Of a DNA stretch of 64,000 nt, positions 47,897-58,385 are shown one piece after another. This DNA comes from Nymphaea colorata. Lineage: Eukaryota; Streptophyta; Magnoliopsida; Nymphaeales; Nymphaeaceae. The notes beneath the pieces were generated by a model. It was not told the DNA's origin, ran no database searches, and saw only the letters and a program-made list of their open reading frames with translations. The stretch covers positions 11,714,505 to 11,778,504 of the forward strand of contig NC_045140.1 in NCBI RefSeq assembly GCF_008831285.2. Reading direction: 5' to 3'. Both the position numbers and the translations under genes were made by a program. Within the stretch, counting starts at the first letter, position 1. Each line of letters opens with the position of its first letter.

Positions 47897-48145
47897 TGAA
47901 CTGGAGGGGTTTAACTCAAATGGTTGGGCCAAGGGCTGGCAGATGGTCGGCACCAGTTCGGATATCAATGGCGCCACTGGTCAGGGTCAATGCGGGCTAC
48001 GGGCTAAGAAAGACAAAATGGTTGCAGATCGTAATCAGAAGAGCTCTGAGTATTACTGAACTGTTGATTTGCGCCAAGTTAATGTCTTTAGCTCGAAGCC
48101 TTGTAAGCAGATGGGTCGAGGGGGATCGCACTGGCTTGTAATTTG
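47897..48145 (+). repeat. Possible tRNA-derived SINE
   Basis: A box-A-like word (TAACTCAAATGGTTGGG) at 47,912-47,928 is followed by a box-B-like word (CAGTTCGGATATC) at 47,954-47,966. This is the spacing of an internal Pol III promoter. The following 180 bases are unusually GC-rich for the region. There is no clear tail or target duplication, so this is tentative. Confidence 0.3.
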
Positions 48146-48904
48146 GTGGTTATAACTAAAAACATCCACGTTAAGTTGCTGAAAAAATAGTATGTTTCTC
48201 TTTAATTAAGAAAAACCTGATAAATGTACAGTTTTTGCAAATGTATCCAAGTTTTTATCGCTCAAATTTCTAGCATTAATGAACAAACGCCCGCTTATCT
48301 GACTTGGATATTAAGGAAAAATAACTAATTCAGATATTATAGCTAAACATGAAATTAATAATATCACATCTGCATGCAGTTAAAGAGGCTAACACAAATT
48401 AAATCAATATACATGGAATTTGTTTAGACAAAGCATATTTTAGTCATCTTGGTACGAAAAGAAAAGTGTCTAAATTACGATTCATTTTCCAACTAAGAAA
48501 AGGTGTATATATGTTTTAACAATGAAAATATTGAACTCACACAAACTATAAAACCTTATAGTTACAAGCTGTTGTACAAATATATACATTCTTAAGGACA
48601 ACAGCTTGTAACTATTCATACATCCAACAATACTTTGAACATATTCATGAAACAGTGTCAAACTGCTCCCCTTTGCTAAACAAACAGGCCCTAAATATTC
48701 TCTAAAGCATAAACTGATGCTGCCTCTGTGAGTCCGTGGAGATAAAATGAGAGTTAAAATAAAATAGAAAGCAAATGGAGACCAAAAAAAAAAAAAAAAA
48801 AATCCGTAGAGCAAACTGAAAGTTAAAAAGTAAAAGCAAATGAGAGAAAAAGAAGTTCGGCAGACGTTGATGGATTGGTGCTGCCCCCGGGGACCGTAGG
48901 GAAG
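48146..48904. other. Intergenic, no gene recognised
   Basis: AT-rich sequence with an 18-base A run at 48,785-48,802. The open frame at 48,482-48,814 (minus) has no recognisable motif. Confidence 0.4.
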
Positions 48905-49005
48905 GGACTACAGGTTTAGGTAAAATGACGACGCCTACGTTGGCCCAACAGTGTAAATGAAAAACAAAGACGAGAGAGGAGAGGAAAAAAGAGACGTCGG
49001 AATTT

Positions 49006-49078
49006 GGTGCTGCCCAGGCTCGAACTGGGGACCTTTAGTGTGTAAGACTAACGTGATAACCGACTACACCACAGCACC
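49006..49078 (-). tRNA. tRNA-Val (anticodon UAC), copy 1
   Basis: The minus strand starts GGTGCTGTGGTGTAGTCGG and folds as a 73-base cloverleaf. The acceptor GGTGCTG pairs with CAGCACC, the anticodon stem TTAGT/ACTAA encloses CTTACAC with TAC at positions 34-36, and the T arm carries GTTCGAG. No intron; CCA is not encoded. A TTTTTT run lies about 18 bases downstream as a Pol III terminator. It reads GUA valine codons. Confidence 0.95.
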
Positions 49079-50099
49079 TTCGATGCATGCAAGTTTCGGT
49101 AAAAAAAATCCATTTGCGACGTGGTACATACAAGATGATACGGGCGGCACAAGGCTCGGTGGTCCGACTTCAACTCCAACGCCAGAAATCCTACACGGAT
49201 TCTATTCTCTCTCAGTTGTTCAGCTAAAGAAACAAGGACCCACCAAAAACTTGAGCTTATGTTCTCTTAACAATCGAATGTCGAGTTATTGTTTTCCCTA
49301 TGGGTCATGCACCAAGAGGTTTGGTTAGGGATGCCAATATGTCTAATTTGGATTAGATATCTAATCGAATCAGAATTTAATATCCGACTGAGCAATCGGA
49401 TGAGCTTCAATGACATCAGATCGGATTCAAATATTCTGATCAGCTTTAAATTGCATTTAGTTTTAAATAAATATCATATATCTATTACTTTTATGTTTCA
49501 AACATCAGCTGAACGAATTCGGTTTAAAGTTTGAATTTGTTTTTGGATATGGATGTAAAATGGATTGTGAAAACAGATTTCATCATTAAGATTCAAATAT
49601 GACTTTTTTCATTCATATCCAAAAAAAAAACAGATACAGTAAAGGTAGGTCTAATTCGAACATGATCTGGTTGAGCCTAGTCGAACTTGAGATCTTCTCC
49701 ACATTTACAATACTCAGCTCCAGCAGCTCGGCTCAAGCTCGATCGATGGTAGTTGGAAAATCATGTACAAAAGGAGGAACACTGTTGAAAACAATAGAAT
49801 ATTGGTTAATTCCGAATCAGGGTGAGCACATTTTTTTTTTACATTTGTGACTGGTTAATAAACAGGATATAGAAATAATTTCTTTAACAGACGTTGCTGT
49901 TTAATGCGAAAAGCATAGATAGCTAACTAAATATGAGAGATCCATATCAAATACACATAATTTATAGTTTTCTGAAGATTCTCCATAATAACATCAGGGG
50001 CAACAGATTTAGATAAGTGACGGTGCCCATGTTGGTCCAATATGGCAAAATAGTGTAAATGAAAAACAAAGACAAGAAGAAAAAGAGTAGCAGAAATTT

Positions 50100-50172
50100 G
50101 GTGCTGCCCAGGCTCGAACTGGGGACCTTTAGTGTGTAAGACTAACGTGATAACCGACTACACCACAGCACC
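50100..50172 (-). tRNA. tRNA-Val (anticodon UAC), copy 2
   Basis: Identical over all 73 bases to the copy at 49,006-49,078 and in the same orientation. A TTTTT run lies about 15-20 bases downstream. Both copies keep all invariant positions, so both should be functional. Confidence 0.95.
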
Positions 50173-50361
50173 ATCGTTGATCGGATCGTGCATACAATTT
50201 TTAAGATCCATTTAATACTAGATGGCGACCATCCGAAGATTGAAGTATAATGGGTCGTCCGAGTTCGCGTTCAGTGCAGAAGAACAAAAACAATGAACTT
50301 GCCATCATTGTCCTTGGAGTCTCCTCTGGTTCTGGTGTCCAGTTAGCCATGAGATATCACA

Positions 50362-50527
50362 GCTTCGAGGGATTTGGCATAGCGGGTTGGACAGTAAATC
50401 TTAGGTTTTGTAGTTCGATTCTCATGGTATCAACTCGATATAGCCCAAGACCTTGTAGTTCGATTCTCATGGTATCAACTCGATATAGCCCAAGACCTTG
50501 AAGGCCAAGGAAAAAAAAAAAAAAAAA
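50362..50527 (+). repeat. Probable tRNA-derived SINE with internal 45-bp duplication
   Basis: A box-A-like TGGCATAGCGGG at 50,375-50,386 and a box-B-like AGTTCGATTCT at 50,413-50,423 lie 38 bases apart, and an A-run tail is at 50,511-50,527. Within it, a 45-bp unit starting TTGTAGTTCGATTCTCATGG is exactly repeated (50,408-50,452 and 50,453-50,497), so box B occurs twice. Target duplications were not clear. Confidence 0.45.
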
Positions 50528-53041
50528 GAGCCTTGACTCCTTCGCCTAATTAACAGACGCACTGTACCGACCTGGTTCGGATTTGGCAGATCGTGCAGTA
50601 ACATAGAGACTGTTGATCGCGACGACTATGACCACCCATCACCAAAATGAGTATCAAAGAATATTAAATCTCTCTAAACCAATCCGACCTCGAGGAGTAA
50701 AGTACATACCAGCCTAAGGCCAAGGAGGTACGTTCAAGGGGTTTTATTAATGCTCACTTGGGTTCCTGTTTTGCTTAGGGATACACAAAAAGTCAGAGGC
50801 AACTAGAGTTTGACTTGAACTAGCTCATGAAAAGCTCGAGTCGAGCTCAACAGAGGAGTCAACCTCGATATTGAGTTAAAACTCATTTTATAAACGAGTC
50901 ATGTTTTACACGAGCTCGGCTTGCTTAAACTCGACTCAGCTCATTTGTTTGATCTTCAGGGTCATGTTGGTAGATTGTGATAAATTTTAACTCTTTTTGT
51001 AATTGTCATTTTCATTGAAAGAAAAAAATATATGAATAAAGTGACATACCGAATTAAGCTCTAGCTCAACTAGAGCTCGAGCTGGCCAAGGTTTAGCTTA
51101 ATTGGCTTGCTCGTTATACATTACTAGTTTCATTTTGACTCAGACTAGACCTGGAAAGTGTTTAGGGAATGATTTCCGTCAAACGTAAGCAGTACCCACC
51201 TTGAACCTAAAGCTTAATTCCCATCGCGTCTCTCCTCTCTAGGGACGCCAGCCTGCCAGCACCTGGTTATCACGGTTGACGAGAGGGGTAACAGCTTAGG
51301 GAACAGACACTTCTGGTGTAGATGCTTGTGAGGACAATGAGGATGCAGAAGCAACTCACCAAGGATTAAGCAGTTCCTCTATCCTATATTAAATGATGCA
51401 ACTATGACAAAAGGTCAGCAACAAGCAAAATTCGCAACTAGTCATCAACATTACTAGCAGAGGAACACGAGAAACTTCCAACCAAATGGTCGCCATTTCT
51501 CTCGCAAGACACAGCAGGAGCCAGGCCTGCCAGTATAGATCAACAGGGAATGCGTGCTATGAACAGTTTCAAATAAGGTTCTGTTACAGGGAAATGGATT
51601 AATGGCCTCGTCCAAAACTTTGATGCTATTGGAGGAGAAGAGTATTCAGACGCAACCGTCCTGCTTTTCACTCTGTCAAAAGAAACAGGCCCTCTCCTAA
51701 GAAGAAGCTAAATGAACAAAAAGACGAGATCAGACATGCCTTGAACAAAAAATTAATTCATTGGATTGAACTCACTTGACATGTTCACCAATCAACAGGA
51801 GCGAAATACACAGTTAATCAAACAAATTCAACATTTGCAGTTGGAAACTAAACCCAAAGAACCCATTTCGATAATCACTGCAAAATCTTGTTGCTCAGTA
51901 GAAGCCTGGAACTTGAGGTAGAATCAATTTCTATGAATTGCAGTAGCAGCTTCTCCAAATCCCTTTGAGTAGAAGCAAGTTATTCCCCTTTTGAAAGTTA
52001 ATTTCTGTGCAAAAATGAGCATGCGTACTCAAGATAGAGATGGAGTTCAGATCCCCACCTAAATATTTAAGTCGTTTGTCATAGCAGCAGCATCACGTAG
52101 GAAGTAGGTCGAGGAACCAATTGGTAGAAATCCATCACACAGGCAGAAAATGTGGCAAAGGTGGAGAATGCAAAACCAAGAAATTTGTTACAGCAATACG
52201 CAGAAGCTTAAGATCAGCAAAAGCATGGGCATTTTCACATAAAACTGCTCAGCCAATATGTTCAACACTTACAGCATCAGTTTACAGGATTAATGGCTCA
52301 AAGTACAATTCACATGCCTATTACAAGATACTATCTTTGATGCTTGAGAGCTGGAATTTGGGATCTCATGGCAAAATGTTAGCGTACAAAAGATGAGTCT
52401 GAGAAACTCGAACAATTCGCATGCATGAAACAACATACTATTATACCAACAATAGAAAATTATGACAGAGATTCTCTAAATTTTAAAATGAGAATAAACC
52501 ATATTTAAATTAATGCAACCACAGAAGAATGAACACCATGTATCCATGTGCACATAAAGCAGTATCTCCAACAAGAAGCAAATTTATTCAAGAAAGGAGA
52601 AAAATAGTAACATCGTGCACATGTACAAAAATCACCTCCAAAATGAATAATTTTCCATCATAGGGTCAGGTAACCTTCAGAGATGGTCATATAGCAAAAC
52701 ATCAATATGCAAACAGATACACCACATTCCCGAACATAAATAACTCAAATTTACTTGATTCCAATGCTGCCTTAATCAAACAACAAATGTTTCAGTTCTA
52801 CAGTTATGAGTTTGAACAACAAAGAAGGGGAAACAAAGGAAAGAAGAAAATATGGAAAAAAAAAAAGTTAACTAGTTAAGGAAACAAAACATAGGCTTTA
52901 GCTGTCATACAAAGAGCACTAAACTTCACCAATTTAGCCAGATGTCAATTTTCTGCAAGCAAATTCAACAAATCCTAGCATGTTAGAATGCCAAGATGAA
53001 GTTCTACAACTAGAGAACGTGGACAGAAGAACACGAATTCA
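50528..53041. other. Intergenic, with a CTCGAG-rich repeat
   Basis: At about 50,810-51,110 the words GAGCTCGAG, AAGCTCGAG and their complements recur in both orientations, as in a common type of plant MITE. From 51.2 to 53.0 kb the sequence is A-rich on the plus strand with no motif-bearing frame. The part near 53,041 should be the 3' untranslated region of the CFIm68-like gene. Confidence 0.4.
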
Positions 53042-55111
53042 TCATTCTCTACGTCTCTTCCCATAGTCAGCATCGCGTGGCCTAGATCGCTGCTCTTCCT
53101 CTTGCAACAGGCGTGACCTGCTATGAGATCTTGAAGACCGTCCTCTGTCCCAGTCCTCTTCATTCTCCCATTCACGATCCCTGTGCTTATGATGGTCTGC
53201 ATACTTTTCTCTTTCATCTTTGTACCGGTCACGTTCCCTTTCCCTTTCTCGTTCTCTCTCTCGTTCCCTATCCCGATCACGATCTCTATCTCGATCCCGA
53301 TCCCTGTCCCTATCATCATGATGTCTTCTCTCTGCCCATTCTTGATCGCGCCCAGCCTCTTTTTCCCTTTGCCATCCTGCATCTCTGTCATCTCGGTACC
53401 TTCTTTCAGAACTTCCAGCATAATCCCTGTCGGAACTCCTGTCTTTCTCCCGCACCCCACTGGACCTTGCAGCTCTTTCATGGCTTACATTGTCACCATA
53501 ACCATGATCCGATGCAGCATCTTCTCCATAGCTTGTTTCCCCTGTCCTACCTCCATATTCGTCTCCTCCCCATCCAGCCATATTTGGATCTGGCCAAAGC
53601 CCAGTGGCATTTCCATCTACAGCACCTGTGGGCATCATTCCCATTCCATTAGTCGACATCCCTCGACCAAAGAAAGCAGGATTCACATGTGCAGCAACTC
53701 CTGGAAGAGGCATCGACCCAACAGGTGGAAAGGAGGGCAAAATCCCAGTGTATGGAGGTGCAGCTCCAGGATACCCGCCATAACCACCTACTCTTCCCAT
53801 AGGTGCTCCGTAGGTGGGATCAAAACCTTGACCCATCATTGCTTGTGGATGCATCAGCGGAGGGGTCGCAAGGCCCTGACCAAAGAGACCTGCCCCACCA
53901 TTGTTACCCATTCCACCATTCGAAAGCACACCTCTCCCCCCAGCACCAACCCTACTCTTCATAGGTCCGCTTTGTCCTCTACCCATCATCCCCTGACCAC
54001 CCCTTCCCCATCCCATCTTCCCAACGTTTCTTCCACTGTCACCTCCCTGGTAATTCGCATTACCAGCAATGCCCCCAGCACCCCTACCACCGGCATCTCC
54101 TGGCCCCCTCCTCCCCTGTGCCTGCTGGAACCCTTGGTTTGCCTGATTCTTGTTCATCTGAGCTTCTCCCATCCTCCTCACGTTATTCGGAGAAGTAATG
54201 GCCACAACACATGGCCGCCCATTGAACACATGGCCGTTCATCCCCTCCTGGCAAGCAACTAAAGCAGCGGGGTCGTAGAACTCAGCCTGAGCAAACCCCT
54301 TTGATTTGCCGCTTGCCTTCTCCTCGTAGAACTTGACTTCCTTCACCTGCCCATACTTAGACATCTCACTCTCTAGATCAGCATCTGTAGTCCACCAATG
54401 CAGGTCGCCAATAAAGAGAACCATCCCACTATACGCAGAAGCAGCAGAAGCATTACTGCTGCCGCCACCAAGAACGCCCATACCACCACCTGCAGCAGGA
54501 GGGCCACCACCACCACCAACAACAATTGCGCCAGTGTTACCCCTACCAAAGCCACCAGCTTGCCTGACCGAAGTATCAACTCTGTTCACCTCATCAGGAT
54601 TACCAGCAACCTGCCCACCCATCCCCGACTGCCTGAAATCGACTCCGATGCCACCGACGACAGCTGAGCCCTTCGACGGCGCATCCCCACCACCTCTAAA
54701 CCCTAAGCTCCCGACCTGCGCATCCGGCCTATCCAACCTAGGCTCCGTGTACTGCCCGAACTTATCAGGAGGCCTAGAAGAAGCAGAGGTGTTCAATCCA
54801 CTCCTTGCCTCCTCCATCCCAATCCCACCACCGCCACCCATCTGAACTAAGCCCGGCGGCACGATGACCTCCTCCTCCTTCTTCCGGGATTCGGCCACCA
54901 CCTCCATCTTCTTCCCCTCGTTCTCATTATTGAACCCCAACTCGCTCCTCTGCAGGGTCTGATGAAATCCCTCACCAACGTTTACATCGTTGTAGAGGTC
55001 GTCGTACTCATCATCTTCATCCCCTAAGAACCCTTCGTCGGCGACTGCCGATATCGCCTCCTGCCTGTGGAATTGCTTCCGCTGCGCCCCTCCAAACTCA
55101 TCCTCCTCCAT
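53042..55111 (-). CDS. CFIm68/CPSF6-like RRM protein
   Basis: Probable large subunit of cleavage factor I, which binds UGUA upstream of polyadenylation sites with CFIm25 in the nucleus. The single coding exon gives 689 residues. An acidic N-terminus (DEDDEYDDLYNDVNVGEGFH) and a Gly-rich stretch come first. One RRM at about residues 228-305 has RNP2 LFIGDLHW and RNP1 KSKGFAQAEF, followed by the family tag VVAITSPNNVRR. A long Gly/Met/Pro-rich middle region and, from about residue 545, an Arg/Asp/Glu/Ser-rich tail with alternating DR then ER pairs complete it. This matches the plant At1g13190/At5g55670 type. A leader intron is likely (donor at 55,396, acceptor ending at 55,118). The reverse-strand frames within it are shadows of the Gly-rich code. 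Confidence 0.9.
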   Translation of the reverse strand: MEEDEFGGAQRKQFHRQEAISAVADEGFLGDEDDEYDDLYNDVNVGEGFHQTLQRSELGFNNENEGKKMEVVAESRKKEEEVIVPPGLVQMGGGGGIGMEEARSGLNTSASSRPPDKFGQYTEPRLDRPDAQVGSLGFRGGGDAPSKGSAVVGGIGVDFRQSGMGGQVAGNPDEVNRVDTSVRQAGGFGRGNTGAIVVGGGGGPPAAGGGMGVLGGGSSNASAASAYSGMVLFIGDLHWWTTDADLESEMSKYGQVKEVKFYEEKASGKSKGFAQAEFYDPAALVACQEGMNGHVFNGRPCVVAITSPNNVRRMGEAQMNKNQANQGFQQAQGRRGPGDAGGRGAGGIAGNANYQGGDSGRNVGKMGWGRGGQGMMGRGQSGPMKSRVGAGGRGVLSNGGMGNNGGAGLFGQGLATPPLMHPQAMMGQGFDPTYGAPMGRVGGYGGYPGAAPPYTGILPSFPPVGSMPLPGVAAHVNPAFFGRGMSTNGMGMMPTGAVDGNATGLWPDPNMAGWGGDEYGGRTGETSYGEDAASDHGYGDNVSHERAARSSGVREKDRSSDRDYAGSSERRYRDDRDAGWQREKEAGRDQEWAERRHHDDRDRDRDRDRDRDRDRERERERERERERDRYKDEREKYADHHKHRDREWENEEDWDRGRSSRSHSRSRLLQEEEQRSRPRDADYGKRRRE
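53220..53320. repeat. Hexanucleotide-like coding repeat (DR/ER track)
   Basis: On the minus strand GATCGG/GATCGA-like then GAACGA-like hexamers encode alternating Asp-Arg and Glu-Arg at about residues 597-630 of the CFIm68-like protein. It is a plausible site of length variation. RD/RE tracks also occur in animal CPSF6, so the composition is expected. Confidence 0.7.
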
Positions 55112-58100
55112 TTCTTTCTGTCCCCACCAAAAGAAAGACCTTTGGGAAGGGGGGTTTGAGTCAAAGGATTTATTGGGTCTATGCTATTTGGCACCTGTTC
55201 GTGCTCTTGTGGGTGTTCCAGTGCAGACAAAATTTGAAACAGAAGCAAAAAGAAAACCCAAAACCAATCGAAAGAGACAGGAAACCCTAGAATGAAGGAG
55301 GACCAACTTCCTCAAAGAAAGAAGAGATGGGGAGAGACAGAAGCCTAGAAATAACATGAACCCCAATAAAATAAAAGGGATGAGATTCTCACTTACCAAA
55401 GCAGGAAGACGAAGACGAAGATGAGAGGGCAAACCCTCCATCCAAAACTCTCCTTTTCTCTCACTACGAGTGGGAGGAAAAAAGTTCACCCTTTCTATCT
55501 CTAGAATTTTGTCTTACAGACAAAAAGTTCTAGCATGTCCGGATTTTCCCAAATGCCCGTCTCCATGAACTGAAATGCCCGAGTTTGAAGTCCTCCTCCA
55601 ATCCTTTCTCTGCTTCTCGTATCATCGGATGGTCAGACATAGCTAGCAGTACGTTGTACTTATATGATATTATAATTTTTAGAGTTATATAATATAAGTG
55701 TGTAGATGTACAAATTTTTCTTCTTAAGTTATGCATTTTTTACATTTTTGTAAATGTATAAATTTGTGCACCATTATTATTCATGTGTGATTTTTCATAT
55801 CTTACCTGTAAACTGTAAATGTGCAACTTTCATGCCATAAATGTATATTAGATTTCCAAAACTTATGTATCGATTTTTACGTGTAGACTTTTGTAATTAT
55901 TTACAACTTAAAATCCAAAAACTTTTCTCCTTTGAGGTAAACAGTGGATTTTTGTGGACGGTGAAAGTTGTCATGCGCTTGCTTTGGATGCTAGATGGGT
56001 ATAACCATCGGGTTTTTTATTAGTGTTATAAAAGTCGAGAAGTGGATCGAATCGGCTAGTTGTCGGTTCAGTGGATCATTCAATTTTTGAACCTGCAAAA
56101 AATGACATTGTATTCATTTTACTAAAATTGTAAATAATTTTATATTACTTAAATGAAAAACGTGTGACATGTCGCCCTTCTGTATCGGTCGATGAATCGG
56201 ATCAGCTTTTTAGAAACCGTTTTTTACAAAATCAGTTTCGATGGTGTAAATTTTGTCCAAGTTTGGAGGTCACGATTTTGTAACCTGAGATCTGTTTTGA
56301 GATTCGTATAACAGATTTTTTTTATCTTGTCAATGTGGAACTAGAAGCTGCAGAATTTTTCTTTCTGACTAACGTCAAACGTGAAATCTTTTTCTTAGTA
56401 CAGACCTGTATGGGTAGCGAAATCTTGTCATTTTAGATCCTCCTATTCAAGGTCCCAGTCTCCCGAAGGCACCACCTTAAAGAATCTAGTGGAACTTTTT
56501 TTTTATTCTGGAGAAGTGATCAAAGTAGAGAAATAAAATGAAGAATGGTAATCCTCTTCTTAAATCATAATTAAGAAAGTGTTTTAGCAAGATGACGCGT
56601 ATTTCAGAAAATTTTCTTTTTTTTTTTATCACGTTCTATCGAAGAAGAACTGCTTGGAATTTATTTGCAAAAATGGTGCTTCTTTTAGAGTTTTTCTAAT
56701 GGCCAAACCCATTATATTAGTAAGCAAACAGATGTACACAACTAAAAATTAAAGGATTGTTGTTTTTTTTTTTCATTATGGTCATAATACCGTAACCTTT
56801 CTCGTAAAAAAAAAGAAAACATAAAATTGTTTCTTAAATCTGGAAAAACATAAACCCAAAAAAGGCCAAACCAGAAAAGCAATCCTGACGAGGTTCTTGA
56901 ATCTTCAATATCATGTGCTAGTTTAAACATAAAATTTTATTTTTAAAATGGGATGCTTTAAATAGTTTTAGATATACTAATACAGGTAAGATATTTTTTC
57001 TTCTATTGGGTAGGCGTAAAATATATATTATAATTAAATTTGGATACCCGTTAGATTTTTTTAATATTTAAATCCAAATCATTAAGTAAAGCCTACGGCT
57101 AGCTTCTTAAATCCGCTTTAATGCTACCCTTAAGGGGGGGTACTGAGACATCAAGATCTTAAATTTCAAGATTTCAAATTCTTGAATTTTTACAGGGATT
57201 TTAAATCTATTATTTGAGACATAGATATATTATATTATGAATTTGTAATTTTTGCATCTTAAAGTCTATGCGTCTCAAAGTCAGAACCCTCTGTCCTCCT
57301 ACTTGAGATCAGTGGGTTCTAATAAGAACCTTAAACCTATACTTCTCCTTCTCATATATCAGTTCTCGAATCATTGTGCCAGGCAGGGGGCAACTTAGAT
57401 CTGTAGTTCTAAAAAATACAAATTGCTAAAGGAATGGTTGGCCCCACACAAAATCAAAGCCTCAAATTTAGGATCCATGAAAAGAAATGTCTTCTATCCT
57501 CTGATTTAGTTCAATATTATGATCCAACATTCTTATATGATCAAACTTTCCTTCACTTGATTTTAAATTAAACCTTTTGTTAGTTTAAGCAAAATGGAAA
57601 TTTAAATTGTAAATCTTAAGTTAGATGGAAGATCCTTAGTTTGATTGATTTAAGAACTACAAAACAATCAAATGCCCCGGTGTCCACATTAGTCCAATCC
57701 AAATTTGGTTAGGATGAAATCTAGAAAAAGCTTCCTCAAGTAATTTTAGATTTCCATGGCAGCTATTGGGGCATTCAGTCCCTTGGATCTAAGATCTATA
57801 GTTTTTTTTTATCAGATCTGAGACTCATGGCTTCATGTTAACCTCGTAGGGTCGGATTATAAATTCGATTATTTTCCATTGTATCGTTGACCTCAGATTC
57901 AATATCAGACAAATGCGGGAAGTAAAGGGAGTAGGATGTGGACTCGGAATTTGCTTGTCTTGGCTGGCTAAATCCAATTTAAACCCAACTTCTTATGTTT
58001 GCAATCACCTCACAAAATCAGTTTAACGGACAATCAAGTACCTCATTAGGGGATTAAGAATATGAATATTAAAGAATGAGAACAATGTGCCTAATGAGCG

Positions 58101-58116
58101 TTAGACGACCTACATT
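55112..58116. other. CFIm68-like leader, then intergenic
   Basis: The first 400 bases hold the probable 5' leader and leader intron of the CFIm68-like gene. Beyond 55.5 kb the DNA is AT-rich with only short open frames. Stretches near 57,130-57,790 look like decayed repeat DNA, but I could not identify ends. Confidence 0.4.
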
Positions 58117-58377
58117 TAAGGCTGGGCATCGGCCCAAGCCTAGGCCAGGCCCGAAAAATTGGTTCAATAACTTACTTTTAAAAATTTTATATATATATAT
58201 ATATAATGACTAATTATATTTAGATATTATTTTATATTAAAAATGTTTTTAAATTTTAACTGGACTGAGACAGGCAAGCCCGGGCTCGGGTAGTCAGACT
58301 GGGTCTGGGCCGTAGTAACGGGCTGTAGCCTCGCCTGAGCCCACCTCCTTATCCGGCTAGCCCGATGCCCACACGTA
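58117..58377. mobile_element. hAT-like MITE, GGGC-rich family, copy 2
   Basis: The left end TAAGGCTGGGCATCGGCCC matches the family of the 24.2-kb copy. The right side ends GCCCGATGCCCACACGTA. Flanks are CCTACATT (58,109-58,116) and CCTGCATT (58,378-58,385), an 8-bp duplication with one change. The 261-bp body is GGCC-rich outside and (TA)n-rich inside. No transposase. Confidence 0.7.
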
Positions 58378-58385
58378 CCTGCATT

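Larger units (their letters stand above)
48905..50185. repeat. Local duplication carrying the tRNA-Val genes
   Basis: About 170-200 bp around each tRNA is repeated 1,094 bp apart. Shared words outside the tRNA include AGTGTAAATGAAAAACAAAG and matching GACGACGCC/GACGGTGCC and TTGGCCCAA/TTGGTCCAA stretches upstream of it on the plus strand. The flanks have diverged by small indels while the tRNAs are identical. The 0.9 kb between the copies is AT-rich and noncoding. Confidence 0.75.

Noticed and set aside
47896-48141. An 81-codon protein-coding gene
   Set aside because: The frame overlaps box-A/box-B-like words and shows no known motif; a SINE-like repeat is more likely.
53183-54262. A 359-codon plus-strand frame
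   Set aside because: Antisense to the Gly/Arg-rich CFIm68-like gene; low-complexity translation without a domain.
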